Positions 46,762 to 56,416 are shown, counted from the stretch's first letter. The stretch is 64,000 bases of DNA from UBA2966 sp965242505 (GCA_965242505.1 OZ251449.1:992001-1056000); one strand, 5' to 3'. Notes: generated by a model not told the origin, from the sequence alone. Translations and numbers: made by a program.

Positions 46762-48513
46762 CTAGCGCATCTCTTCCGCGGGTTCCACGCCCATCACCTC
46801 GAGCCCGCTGGCGATCACCGCCGCCACGCCCTTCACCAGCGCCGCCCGCGCGAGGGTGAGTTCCCGGTCTTCATCGACGATGAAGCGCAAGTCCGGCTCC
46901 TCCTTGCCCCGGTTCCAGAAGCGATGGAACTCCGACGCGAGGTCGTGCACGAAGAACGCGACGCGATGAGGTTCATGGGCCTCCGCCGCAGTCTCGACCA
47001 AGCGGGGCCAGCCGCCGAGCGCCTTGATCAAAGCAAACTCGGCGTCGTGGGTCAAGCGATCGAGGTCAGCGCGCTTCAAGGCCCCGTCGCCGACCTCGCC
47101 CCCCAGGCTCTCGGCCGCGCGGCGCAGGACCGAGCAGGCCCGGGCGTGAGCGTACTGCACGTAGAACACCGGGTTGTCGCGGGACTGCTCGGTCACCGCC
47201 TCGAAGTCGAAATCGAGCGGCGCGTCGTTCCGGCGCGTCAGCATGATGAAGCGCACCACGTCCTTTCCCACCTCGTCGACGACGTCGCCGACGGTCACGA
47301 AACTTCCGGTCCGCTTCGACATGTGGACCGGCTCGCCGCCGCGTTCGAGCTTCACCAGCTGATACAGCTTGACGTCCAGCTCGGCCCCGTTTCCCGACAG
47401 GGCCGCCACGGCCGCCTTCATGCGCTTCACGTGGCCCGCGTGGTCCGCCCCCCAGACGTCGATCATGGCGTCGAAGCCGCGCGCCATCTTGTCGCGGTGA
47501 TAGGCGACGTCGGCGGCGAAGTAGGTCCAGCCGCCGTCCGATTTCCTGAGAGGCCGGTCGACGTCGTCGCCGAACGCCGTGGACCGGAACAGCGTCTGCT
47601 CGCGCGGCTCCCAGTCCTCCGGCCGCTTTCCCCTGGGCGCGTCGAGGACCCCTCGGTAGATCAGGCCGCGATCGGCCAGCAGGCGCTCCGCCTCGTCCAC
47701 CCTGCCCGATTCCACGAGCTCCCGTTCCGACGAGAACACGTCGATGACCGCGCCGACGGCGTCGAGGTCGGCGCGGATCAACTCCATCATCGCATCCGCG
47801 GCGATCTCGCGGACGACCGGCAGCCATTCGTCGTCGTCTTCGTTCAGCAAGCGGTCTCCGTGCTCGGCCGCCAGCCGTTCGCCCACGGGAATCAGGTAGT
47901 CGCCCGGATAGAGCCCCTCCGGCATCTCCCCGACGTCCTCGCCGAGCGCCTCCCGGTAGCGGAGATGCGCCGACCGGGCCAGGACGTCCACCTGGGCTCC
48001 GGCGTCGTTGACGTAGTACTCGCGGGTCACGTCGAATCCCGTCTTCCGCAGGAGGCGGGCGAGCGCGTCTCCGAACACCGCGCCGCGCGCATTGCCGACG
48101 TGCAGCGGCCCCGTCGGGTTCGCCGACACGTACTCCACGTTGACCTTCCGGCCCCGTCCGAGGGCGGAATCGCCGTAAGCCGTCCCCGCCTCCAGCGCGT
48201 CGCGGAGGCGGTCGCGCAGGAAGGCGGCGCTCAACCGCATGTTGATGAACCCGGGGCCGGCGACGTCGACCCGGGACAGTGCCGGAACGCGGTCCAGGGC
48301 CCGGGCCAGCGGCTCCGCGATCTCGCGGGGCTTCAACCCCGCCTGCCCGGCCAGCGCGAGGGCGGCGTTGGTGGCCACGTCGCCATGGGACGGGTCCCGC
48401 GGCGGCTCCACGTTTATCGACCCGAGATCAAGCCCGCCCGGCGCGACGCCGGACGAGACCAGTTCCTCCACCGAATCGAGAACGACGTCTCTCAAGTATT
48501 TGAAATAGTTCAT
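46762..48513 (-). CDS. argS: Arginyl-tRNA synthetase
   Basis: 583 residues, class I. Signature HVGNARGAVFGDAL (HIGH equivalent) near 117-130 and MSKRTGSFVTV (KMSK equivalent) near 396-406, with the N-terminal additional domain and the C-terminal anticodon-binding helix bundle ending GLEVMGVEPAEEMR. One nt from dgt and 1 nt before the SPOR gene, so part of one transcript. Confidence 0.97.
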   Translation of the reverse strand: MNYFKYLRDVVLDSVEELVSSGVAPGGLDLGSINVEPPRDPSHGDVATNAALALAGQAGLKPREIAEPLARALDRVPALSRVDVAGPGFINMRLSAAFLRDRLRDALEAGTAYGDSALGRGRKVNVEYVSANPTGPLHVGNARGAVFGDALARLLRKTGFDVTREYYVNDAGAQVDVLARSAHLRYREALGEDVGEMPEGLYPGDYLIPVGERLAAEHGDRLLNEDDDEWLPVVREIAADAMMELIRADLDAVGAVIDVFSSERELVESGRVDEAERLLADRGLIYRGVLDAPRGKRPEDWEPREQTLFRSTAFGDDVDRPLRKSDGGWTYFAADVAYHRDKMARGFDAMIDVWGADHAGHVKRMKAAVAALSGNGAELDVKLYQLVKLERGGEPVHMSKRTGSFVTVGDVVDEVGKDVVRFIMLTRRNDAPLDFDFEAVTEQSRDNPVFYVQYAHARACSVLRRAAESLGGEVGDGALKRADLDRLTHDAEFALIKALGGWPRLVETAAEAHEPHRVAFFVHDLASEFHRFWNRGKEEPDLRFIVDEDRELTLARAALVKGVAAVIASGLEVMGVEPAEEMR

Positions 48514-48514
48514 T

Positions 48515-50368
48515 TCACTCGGACGAAAACAGGCGACGATGTTCCGAAAGCGCGTAACGGTCCGTCATGCCGGCGATGAAATCGCAGGCGAGGCGGGGCA
48601 ACTCGTCGGCTTCGGACCTGCGCGCGCTCTCCCGCCAGTCTCCCGGCAACGACTCCGGCTCCTTTAGGTAGCGCCCGAATATCTCGGCGACCACCCGCCG
48701 CCCGCGGTCCGACGTCTCGCCGACCCTGGCGTGCCGGTACATGTTGGCGAACAGGAACGCCTTCAGGCCGCGGTCTCCCCGGGCGACGTCCGCGCTCATC
48801 CCGATCATCTCCCGGCCGCTCCGCCGGACCGCGTCGGCGCTCCGCGGCGCGGCCCGGGCGAGGCGGGACCGCGATTCCGCGACCACGTCCTCGATCATCA
48901 GTGATATCAGGCGCCGGATGGTCTCGTGGACGGCGCGCGACCGCTCCAGCCCCGGATACAGGTCCCGGACCTCGGCGAGCGCCTGCCCGACGAGGGGAAC
49001 GTCCCGCAGATCGGCGAAATCGAACAGGTTCGCGCGGAGGCCGTCGTCCACGTCGTGGTTGTTGTAGGCGATGTCGTCAGAGATCGCGGCGACCTGGGCC
49101 TCGGCGCCGGCGAACGTGGAGAGTTCGAGGTCGTGCGTCCCGACGTATTCCGCCAGCGCCTCGTGGAGCGGACCGCCGCCGGACCCGGCCGCGCGCGGGC
49201 CGGTCAGCGGGCCGTTGTGCTTGACCACGCCTTCCAGGGTCTCCCACGTCAGGTTGAGGCCGTCGAACGCGGCGTAGCGCCGCTCCAGCCCGGTCACGAC
49301 CCGCAGCGTCTGGACGTTGTGGTCGAAACCGCCGTAGGGGGCCATGGCCTCGTCGAGCGCCTCCTCCCCCGCGTGTCCGAAGGGCGGGTGGCCGAGATCG
49401 TGCGCCAGCGCCAGCGTCTCCGCGAGGTCCTCGTTCAGGCCCAGCGTGCGGGCTATGGTTCGCGCGACCTGCGCGACCTCCAGCGAATGCGTCAGGCGCG
49501 TGCGGTAGTGATCGCCCTCGTGATAGACGAACACCTGGGTCTTGTGCTTGAGCCTTCGGAACGCCGTCGAATGGAGAATGCGGTCGCGGTCGCGCTGGAA
49601 CGGCGTCCGGGTCGGGCTCTCCGGTTCGGCGTGAAGACGCCCCCGGCTCGCCGCCGGATCGCAGGCGTAGACCGCCGGCGACGGCGCGCCGATACGCGAA
49701 ACGGCCGACGCGGCGAGATTCATGGACCGGGACACTACTCCGGGCCCCGGCCGTCCGCAATGCCGCGCGCGCCGGTCGGCGGCCGCCGCGGTCCCGGCGG
49801 CGCCCGCCACCGTCGCCGTGACCATCGCCGCCGCGGCCGGGACGTGCGCCATGGCGGCCACCGTCGCCGTCGCCGCCCCGGCCGCGGCGTCCGTCACCGT
49901 GACCGTCTCCATCGCAGGGGCCGCGAGAGGCTCCCGCTCCGCCTCGCCGCGGAACCTCCGGGCCGCCGCCGGGAATACGTCCGCCGCGACGGCCACCGGC
50001 GCCGGGGCCGGAGGCCGGTAGTTGTCGCGGTAGCGTTCCGGGCGATGGGCCTTGAGCAGAAACATGGCCAGGGCGTCCGAATAGTGGCGCGTCGTCCCCA
50101 CCTGCTCCCCCTTGTGCCAGACCGGCTTCTCCACCCCCTCGAAGGCGCGGCGGTGGAGCATGGCCTCCAGCAGGTCGATGCCGTCGTCGAGGGCGTCGTT
50201 CCACCTGCGGGCGAAGTCGGGGTCGGCGTCGCGCCAGTCGTAGACGGTGCGCCTGGGGACGCCGGCGTCGCGGCAGGCGGCGGCGACGTTGACGGTATCG
50301 GCGAGGGCGTGGAGGAAGGCGCGTTTGCGGCGCGGGCGTTTGTCGGCGGCGGCGTTGTCGTCGTGCAT
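48515..50368 (-). CDS. dgt: dGTP triphosphohydrolase with in-frame terminase-small-subunit-like N-terminus
   Basis: 617 residues if started at the ATG with GGGAGA ahead of it. The first ~140 residues (KRAFLHALADTVNVAAACRD, VPRRTVYDWRDADPDFARRW, RHYSDALAMFLLKAHRPERYRD) match the small helix-turn-helix proteins encoded with phage terminases. A 75-residue Ala/Val/Thr-rich linker follows. From an internal ATG at 49723 (402 residues) the protein is a normal dGTPase: THSLEVAQVARTIAR, LAHDLGHPPFGHAG (HD domain) and ISDDIAYNNHDVDDG. There is no stop between the parts. Either a real fusion exists, or dgt starts at 49723 and the first part is a separate gene that lost its stop. No strong ribosome site precedes 49723. 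Confidence 0.88.
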   Translation of the reverse strand: MHDDNAAADKRPRRKRAFLHALADTVNVAAACRDAGVPRRTVYDWRDADPDFARRWNDALDDGIDLLEAMLHRRAFEGVEKPVWHKGEQVGTTRHYSDALAMFLLKAHRPERYRDNYRPPAPAPVAVAADVFPAAARRFRGEAEREPLAAPAMETVTVTDAAAGAATATVAAMAHVPAAAAMVTATVAGAAGTAAAADRRARHCGRPGPGVVSRSMNLAASAVSRIGAPSPAVYACDPAASRGRLHAEPESPTRTPFQRDRDRILHSTAFRRLKHKTQVFVYHEGDHYRTRLTHSLEVAQVARTIARTLGLNEDLAETLALAHDLGHPPFGHAGEEALDEAMAPYGGFDHNVQTLRVVTGLERRYAAFDGLNLTWETLEGVVKHNGPLTGPRAAGSGGGPLHEALAEYVGTHDLELSTFAGAEAQVAAISDDIAYNNHDVDDGLRANLFDFADLRDVPLVGQALAEVRDLYPGLERSRAVHETIRRLISLMIEDVVAESRSRLARAAPRSADAVRRSGREMIGMSADVARGDRGLKAFLFANMYRHARVGETSDRGRRVVAEIFGRYLKEPESLPGDWRESARRSEADELPRLACDFIAGMTDRYALSEHRRLFSSE

Positions 50369-50482
50369 GGGGTGTCTCCCGTTCCGGTATGGGAACGATA
50401 TAGGAACATGGATGATGCGAGTCAAGAGGAAAATTCCGATATGGAGAAAAAATCTCTACGGTCGTGATTCGCCGCCGTCGGG

Positions 50483-50660
50483 GGAGCGGCTCCGGCGCGC
50501 CCATCCGCACACTTCGCACACTCTCCCGTCCCTTTTATTTCTCCCTCCCCCTGGCAGGGGGAGGGTCGGGGTGGGGGTCACCGGCGTTGCGGCGCATGTT
50601 CATCCGGACCCCCCTCCCGACCTCCCCCCTGTCAGGGGGGAGGAGTATGGATGGGCAGGG
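50483..50660. repeat. Island-edge repeat, outer left copy
   Basis: CCGCACACTTCGCACAC followed by modules A (TGGCA centre) and B. Part of the 589-bp gene-free stretch before hsdR; it duplicates most of the next copy. Confidence 0.88.
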
Positions 50661-50694
50661 GGAGGAGTGTGGATGGTTCAGGAGGGAGAAGTGT

Positions 50695-50850
50695 GAAAAG
50701 GGAATCCGCACAATCCGCACACCCTCCCGTCCTTTTTATTTCTCCCTCTCCCTTGCAGGGGGAGGGTCGGGGTGGGGGTCGCCGGCGCGCCAATCCGCAC
50801 ACTTCGCACACCCTCCGGACCCCCCTCCCGACCTCCCCCCTGCCAAGGGG
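50695..50850. repeat. Island-edge direct repeat, left
   Basis: About 155 bp: ATCCGCACAATCCGCACAC, module A, CCGGCGCGCCAATCCGC, CACTTCGCACACCC, then half of B. Very similar, in the same orientation, to 58391-58550. The CCGCACACTTCGCACAC block is not seen outside the island edges. From 50851 to 51014 I see no gene or clear promoter. Confidence 0.9.
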
Positions 50851-51014
50851 GAGGAGTGTGGATGGACAGGGGGAAGAGTATGAATGGCGCCGCCGACGTT
50901 GACGCCGGCGACGACGTCGAGAATCATGACTTGCAGATCGCGAATCCTCTTCCGGACCTCGCTGGCTCCGCCGCGGAGGCCGGGACGTGCGCGTGAGCTC
51001 GGAACGGCAGCGAC

Positions 51015-53858
51015 ATGACAGGCGCACCCGAACAGAGAGCGCGGCGCGGCATCGATGAGAATCTCGCGGCGGCCGGCTGGCGCGTTCAAGACCGCGAGGA
51101 GCTCGATCTCACAGCCGGCCGCGGCGTCGCCGTGCGCGAGCTTCCGATGAAGCGGGGTTTCGGCACGGCCGATTACGTGCTCTATCTCGACCGCGAAGCC
51201 GTCGGCGCAATCGAAGCCAAGGCCAGCGGGACCTTGACCGGGGCCGAAGAGCAAGCCGCCAAGTACGCCGCCGGCCTGCCCGACGACCTGCCCGCGCCCC
51301 GACGCCCCCTGCCGTTCCTGTTCGAGTCCAACGGTTCGGTGACGCGCTTCACCAACGGGCTCGACCCGGCACCGCGCAGCCGGTCGGTGTTCAATTTCCC
51401 GAGACCCGAAACCCTGGCCAACCTGATCGCGCGGCCGATGCAGTTACGCGCCAAGCTGAAGGAGCTCCCGCCGCTCGAGGAATCGCGCCTCTGGTCCGTC
51501 CAGGCCCGCGCCATCCGCAATCTGGAGAAGTCCTTCGCCAACGCGCATCCGCGCGCCCTGATTCAGATGGCGACGGGTTCCGGCAAGACCTTCACCGCCG
51601 TCAACGTCGTCTACCGCCTGCTCAAATTCGGTGGCGCCAGGCGCATCCTGTTCCTGGTGGACCGAAGCAATCTCGGCCGGCAGGCGGAGAACGAGTTCGC
51701 CAACTTCACGCCGCCGGACGATCCGCGCAAGTTCCCGGAGCTCTACACCCTCCAGCGGCTTTCGGGCAATTCGATCGACCCCGCCGCCAACGTGGTCGTC
51801 ACCACCATCCAGCGCCTCTATTCGATGCTCAAGGGAGAGCCGGAGTTCGACGCCGACGAAGAGGAAGGCTCCGCCTTCGACGCCGCCCCGCCATGGCGCG
51901 CCGAGCCGCCGGACGTGGCCTACAACGCCGCAGTTCCGCCGGAATTCTTCGATTTCGTCATCGTGGACGAGTGCCATCGATCGATCTACGACCTGTGGAG
52001 CCAAGTATTGCTCTATTTCGACTCCTTCCTGATCGGGCTGACCGCCACGCCCGCCGGCAAGACCGTCGGCTTCTTCAAGCAGAACCTCGTCATGCAATAT
52101 GGCCATGACGAGGCGGTGGCCGACGGCGTGAACGTGGACTTCGACGTCTACCGCATCCGGACGGAGATCACCGAACGCGGCGCGACCGTCGAGGCCAGCG
52201 GCAACGGCGGCGTCTACGTGGACATGCGCGACAGGCTGACCCGCGCGGAGCGGCTGAAGTTGCTGGACGAGGACCTGACCTACACCGCGAACGAGCTCGA
52301 CCGCGACGTGGTCTCGGAAAGCCAGATCAGGACCGTCCTCCAGCAGTTCCGCGACAAGGTGTTGCCGGAGGCGTTCCCGGACCGGACGGAGACGCCGAAG
52401 ACCCTGATCTTCGCCAAGGACGACTCGCACGCCGACGACATCGTCCGCATCGCCCGCGAAACGTTTGCGCAAGGAAACGACTTCTGCCGCAAGATCACCT
52501 ACCGCACCGGCTTCACCAAGGTCGCGAAGACCGTAGTCGGGGATGACGGAAGCGAGACCGAAGGGACGGAATGGGCGAGGACCGACAGCCTGACCCCGGA
52601 CGAGATCCTCGGCGCGTTCCGCACCGGCTTCTTCCCGCGCATCGCCGTGACGGTGGACATGATCTCCACCGGCACCGACGTGAAGCCGATCGAATGCGTG
52701 TTCTTCATGCGCAACGTCAAATCGGCCGGCTTCTTCGAGCAGATGAAGGGCCGCGGCGTCCGCGTCATCTCACCGGACAAGCTGCGCGCGGTCACCCCCA
52801 GCGCGAAGGTCAAGGACCGTTTCATCGTCGTCGATGCGGTGGGCGTGTGCGAACGGGACAAGACCGATTCCCGGACCCTCAACCGCCAGCCGTCGAAGAC
52901 GCTCGAACAGCTGCTGGATTACGTCGCCCGGGGCGGCGTCGACCCGGACGCGCTGACGACGCTGGCCGGGCGACTCGCCCGACTGCAACGCGCGTCCACG
53001 CCGGACCAGCTTGCCGAATTGAAGGACCTGGCGGGCGGCAAGCCGTTCCCCGAGCTCGCCCGCGACCTGCTCGACGCCTGCGACGCCGACGCGCAGGTCG
53101 ACGCCGCCGGACAGCAATTCGGAACGACCGAACCGAGCGGAGACCAGATCGCCCAAGCCGCCAGGCAGCTGGCGCGCGCCGCCGCCACGCCGTTCATGAA
53201 GCCAGCTCTCCGGCGCCGCATCCTGGAGATACGCCGACAGAACGAGCAGACCATCGACCGCCACACGGTCGACGACGTGCTCTATTCCGGCTTCGACGCC
53301 TCGGCGGTGGACAAGGCGCGGGCCAAGGTGACGGATTTCCGCGCCTGGATCGGGGAACACAAGGACGAGCTGACCGCGCTTCAGCTGCTCTACGCCGACG
53401 CGCGGCCGCTCAAACTGTCGCTCAAGGACCTGCGCGAGTTGAAGGACGCGCTGAGCCGCCCGCCCATTTCGGCCACGCCCGTCCAGCTATGGCGCGCCTT
53501 CGAGGCGGCGGAGGCGGAAACGGTCAAAGGGCGCGGCGGTGAGCCGCTCGCCGACCTGGTGAATCTGGTGCGCCGCGCGCTGATGCCGACCATGACGCTC
53601 GCGCCCTATCGCGACGAGTTGCGCGAGCGTTACCGGGCCTGGCTCCAGGAACGCGATGCCGACGGCGCCTTCACGCCGGAACAACGCGAATGGCTCGACC
53701 GCATGGCCGAGCACATCGCCGCCAGCCTCGCCATCGAGCCGGAGGACTTCGAGAGTGGCTGGTTCGGCCAGCAAGGCAGCCTCGGCCGCGCGCACGCGCT
53801 GTTCGGGGACCGGCTCCGGCCGTTGATGGCGGACCTCAACGAGAGGCTGGCGGCGTGA
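51015..53858 (+). CDS. hsdR: Type I restriction enzyme, R subunit
   Basis: 947 residues, the motor and nuclease of a type I system. N-terminal nuclease: D53 and E67-x-K69 in TADYVLYLD and AIEAKASG. Helicase motor: Walker A MATGSGKTF near 185, DECH box near 319, GLTATPAG near 341, and STGTDVKPIECVFFMR plus QMKGRGVR in the second RecA fold. The C-terminal part (about 650-947) is long and helical and should bind HsdM. It looks intact. ATG with the GGAACGG region upstream. It ends 75 nt before a toxin-antitoxin unit. Confidence 0.94.
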   Translation: MTGAPEQRARRGIDENLAAAGWRVQDREELDLTAGRGVAVRELPMKRGFGTADYVLYLDREAVGAIEAKASGTLTGAEEQAAKYAAGLPDDLPAPRRPLPFLFESNGSVTRFTNGLDPAPRSRSVFNFPRPETLANLIARPMQLRAKLKELPPLEESRLWSVQARAIRNLEKSFANAHPRALIQMATGSGKTFTAVNVVYRLLKFGGARRILFLVDRSNLGRQAENEFANFTPPDDPRKFPELYTLQRLSGNSIDPAANVVVTTIQRLYSMLKGEPEFDADEEEGSAFDAAPPWRAEPPDVAYNAAVPPEFFDFVIVDECHRSIYDLWSQVLLYFDSFLIGLTATPAGKTVGFFKQNLVMQYGHDEAVADGVNVDFDVYRIRTEITERGATVEASGNGGVYVDMRDRLTRAERLKLLDEDLTYTANELDRDVVSESQIRTVLQQFRDKVLPEAFPDRTETPKTLIFAKDDSHADDIVRIARETFAQGNDFCRKITYRTGFTKVAKTVVGDDGSETEGTEWARTDSLTPDEILGAFRTGFFPRIAVTVDMISTGTDVKPIECVFFMRNVKSAGFFEQMKGRGVRVISPDKLRAVTPSAKVKDRFIVVDAVGVCERDKTDSRTLNRQPSKTLEQLLDYVARGGVDPDALTTLAGRLARLQRASTPDQLAELKDLAGGKPFPELARDLLDACDADAQVDAAGQQFGTTEPSGDQIAQAARQLARAAATPFMKPALRRRILEIRRQNEQTIDRHTVDDVLYSGFDASAVDKARAKVTDFRAWIGEHKDELTALQLLYADARPLKLSLKDLRELKDALSRPPISATPVQLWRAFEAAEAETVKGRGGEPLADLVNLVRRALMPTMTLAPYRDELRERYRAWLQERDADGAFTPEQREWLDRMAEHIAASLAIEPEDFESGWFGQQGSLGRAHALFGDRLRPLMADLNERLAA

Positions 53859-53897
53859 GCGAACGGGACGAGCGACGGTCGGCGCCCGGATATGCGC

Positions 53898-53927
53898 TTG
53901 GACCACGGTCCACAACCATGATAGGTT
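53898..53927 (+). promoter_or_regulatory. Promoter with inverted-repeat operator before the first antitoxin
   Basis: TTGGAC, 18 nt, then TAGGTT with a TG just ahead. The perfect palindrome TGGACC-AC-GGTCCA (53899-53912) overlaps the -35, a likely site for autorepression by the Phd-like protein that starts at 53934. Confidence 0.45.
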
Positions 53928-53933
53928 CCGCCG

Positions 53934-54167
53934 ATGCAGGAGATCCAGATATCCAGGTTCAAGACGACCTGCCTGTCGGTCCTCGACCGGGTCGCGAAAA
54001 CGCGTCAGCCCGTTCTGGTGACCCGCTTCGGCAAGCCGGTCGCCCAGATACTCCCGCCGCCGGCGCCACCCGGCGCATGGCTCGGCGCCATGAAGGGCTC
54101 GGGCGGGATCAACGGCGACCTCGTGGCTCCCGCCGTGGACTCCTCGCATTGGGAAGCATTCGACTGA
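53934..54167 (+). CDS. Phd/YefM-type antitoxin
   Basis: 77 residues. N-terminal DNA-binding part EIQISRFKTTCLSVLDRVAKTRQPVLVTRFGKPVAQILP, then a C-terminal toxin-binding tail (SSHWEAFD). Its stop is directly followed by the GTG of the toxin gene. Own promoter inside the hsd operon. Confidence 0.85.
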   Translation: MQEIQISRFKTTCLSVLDRVAKTRQPVLVTRFGKPVAQILPPPAPPGAWLGAMKGSGGINGDLVAPAVDSSHWEAFD

Positions 54168-54383
54168 GTGCCGTTACTACTCGATACGCACATCTGGTTG
54201 TGGGGCCTGCTCGACCCGGACAGGCTTTCCGACCGCGTGAGGCGCGCGCTTTCGTCGGGGACGGAGTTGCGGCTTTCCCCGATCAGCGTGTGGGAAGCCT
54301 TGGTCCTCGCCGAACGGGGCCGGACCGCGCTCGAACACGACCCTCGGAGCTGGCTCAACATCGACGTATTGTCCAGCCGCTGA
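54168..54383 (+). pseudogene. Truncated PIN-domain toxin (VapC-like)
   Basis: 71 residues: LLLDTHIWLWGLLDPDRLS with the first PIN acidic residue, LSPISVWEALVLAERGR with the second, then SWLNIDVLSSR and stop. A PIN toxin normally has about 125-135 residues with a final acidic cluster (DPxDR); that half is missing, so it is probably inactive. The next 90 nt up to hsdS do not restore it in any frame I can see. Confidence 0.75.
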
Positions 54384-54473
54384 CAACGGTACGGCTAGGG
54401 ACGGAGTTGTCGGTCGATTTCGTCGCCGCGGAAGCGAATCCGCTGAACTCTTGGGAGACATGAGGTCCGGGAC

Positions 54474-56036
54474 GTGGAAATCAAGAGTGAACGACAAGTG
54501 CCAGAGGGGTGGCAATGGGCTTTTATCGAGGACGTTTCGAGACTCGTTGCCGGAAATCCAGCCCCACAGGAACCCGATAAATTCGACAAAAATGGATTTC
54601 CCTTTGTCCGTGTTCAAGATATGGCACGCTTAGGTTCCCGGGTAAGGATTTCAAATACCAAGGATCATTTGACTGAAAGTGCCGCACGGAATTTGAAACT
54701 CTTTCCTACCGGAACAGTACTCTTTACAAAAAGCGGTGCTTCAACGCTCCTGAATCAACGCGCCATTCTTCATAGGCCAATGTATATCGTAAGTCATATA
54801 GCAGCCGCGATCCCAGAAAATGGAATGCTGAGTGAATGGATTTACCTCTGGCTTTCTATGATTGATTTTTCTCGATATGCCCATGCAACAACTCTTCCAT
54901 CATTACCATTATCGAAAGTCAAGAGAATCGTCATACCCGTTGCGCCCATGGCCGAACAAACCCGTATCGCCGAGGTGCTTGATGAGTTGTTTTCCAATCT
55001 TGATGCCGGCGTGGCGGCGTTGGAGCGGGCGCGAGACAAGCTGAAGCTCTACCGCGCCTCGGTGCTCAAGGTAGCGGTGGAGGGAACGCTGACCGCCGAT
55101 TGGCGCGCGAAGCATCCCGATGCAGAGCCCGCGAACGTGTTGCTGAAGCGCATTCTCGTCGAGCGCCGCCGTCGCTGGGAGGAAGACCAGCTCCGCAAAT
55201 TCGAGGTGAAGGGCAAGCCGCCGCCGAAGAACTGGAAGACGAAGTACAAGGAACCCGTCGCCCCCGATACCACCGACCTGCCGACGCTGCCGGAGAGGTG
55301 GTGTTGGGCGACGGTGGATCAGTGCTCGTCACTGATTCAGTATGGAACTTCCGCGAAAACCAGTCGTGACCTGACAGGTGTTCCGGTTTTAAGGATGGGA
55401 AACATCACTACGAATGGAATTTCACTTGATGACTTGAAGTATTTACCACTCGATCACAATGAATTCCCTACCCTCTTTCTCGAACAAGGAGATCTACTTT
55501 TCAATCGAACAAACAGCGCAGAGTTAGTCGGAAAGACAGCAGTGTATGAGGGGGAACCTTCATCATGCTCGTTTGCATCTTATTTGATTCGCGTCCGTCT
55601 TCTCGAAGATGTTTCTCCAGCAATTTTGATTTGCGCACTCAACGGAGGTTTTGGTAGGGCTTGGATTAAGAAAGTGGTCAATCAAACCGTGGGGCAGGCA
55701 AACGTCAACGGATCGAAACTCGCTGCTTTCACATTTCCCTTACCGCCGATCGCCGAACAACACGCCATCGTCGAAGCCGTCGAAGACCAGCTTTCCATCC
55801 TGGGTCGTCTCGAAACCGACATCGACGCCAAGTTGAAGGCCGCCCAGAGCCTGCGTCAAGCCATCCTGCGTGACGCCTTCGCCGGCAAGCTCACGCCGCA
55901 GGACCCGAACGACGAGCCTGCCTCCGAACTGCTGAAGCGCATCGCGGCCGAGCGCGAGGCTCGCGCACGGCAAGCAACCACGGCCAAGCGGCGGAACGGC
56001 CTCTCCCGCAAGCGAGAACGCGCCGCGTCACGGTAA
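54474..56036 (+). CDS. hsdS: Type I restriction enzyme, specificity subunit
   Basis: 520 residues from a GTG start. Two target-recognition domains (about 5-165 and 275-425), each followed by a conserved spacer helix (AEQTRIAEVLDELFSNLDAGV and AEQHAIVEAVEDQLSILGRL), as needed for a bipartite target. The DNA of both recognition domains (54480-54950 and 55330-55740) is plainly richer in A/T than the rest, while the conserved helices are as G/C-rich as the neighbours. This is a sign of domain exchange. Target sequence cannot be read. A basic tail ends the protein. Confidence 0.93.
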   Translation: MEIKSERQVPEGWQWAFIEDVSRLVAGNPAPQEPDKFDKNGFPFVRVQDMARLGSRVRISNTKDHLTESAARNLKLFPTGTVLFTKSGASTLLNQRAILHRPMYIVSHIAAAIPENGMLSEWIYLWLSMIDFSRYAHATTLPSLPLSKVKRIVIPVAPMAEQTRIAEVLDELFSNLDAGVAALERARDKLKLYRASVLKVAVEGTLTADWRAKHPDAEPANVLLKRILVERRRRWEEDQLRKFEVKGKPPPKNWKTKYKEPVAPDTTDLPTLPERWCWATVDQCSSLIQYGTSAKTSRDLTGVPVLRMGNITTNGISLDDLKYLPLDHNEFPTLFLEQGDLLFNRTNSAELVGKTAVYEGEPSSCSFASYLIRVRLLEDVSPAILICALNGGFGRAWIKKVVNQTVGQANVNGSKLAAFTFPLPPIAEQHAIVEAVEDQLSILGRLETDIDAKLKAAQSLRQAILRDAFAGKLTPQDPNDEPASELLKRIAAEREARARQATTAKRRNGLSRKRERAASR

Positions 56037-56140
56037 CGTCTTCGAGCCGAGCGTCGGCCCCCGTGGTCACGCCGTGGCCTTGACAGCAGGGACCGAGGGC
56101 GCCAAAGCGTCCTGAAATTCGTAATCGGGAGGTCTCAACC

Positions 56141-56407
56141 ATGGAACTCGCCCTGCGCCACGCCAAGACGCGCCTGTCCGAACTGGTCGCCGCCGCCCAG
56201 CGCGGCGAACGGGTCGTCATCACCAAGAACGGCGAACCGGCCGTGGAACTGGTGCGCTGCCGCAAGCGCAAGGGCGGGTTCGACTGGGACAAGCTGGAAG
56301 CGGCGCGTCGGCGTCTGGGAATCGAGGGAGACGGGGAGCGATGGCCCGAGGAGTTCAACGATCCGGCCTTCAGCCGGCAGGTGCTCGGGCTTGAAGACGA
56401 CGATTAG
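56141..56407 (+). CDS. Phd/YefM-type antitoxin, second
   Basis: 88 residues: ELALRHAKTRLSELVAAAQRGERVVITKNGEPAVELVR is the DNA-binding fold; a basic middle and an acidic end (DDD) bind the toxin. GGGAGG ribosome site 10 nt before the ATG. A TTGACA lies at 56080-56085, but the -10 is poor. Confidence 0.88.
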   Translation: MELALRHAKTRLSELVAAAQRGERVVITKNGEPAVELVRCRKRKGGFDWDKLEAARRRLGIEGDGERWPEEFNDPAFSRQVLGLEDDD

Positions 56408-56416
56408 ACGCCATCC

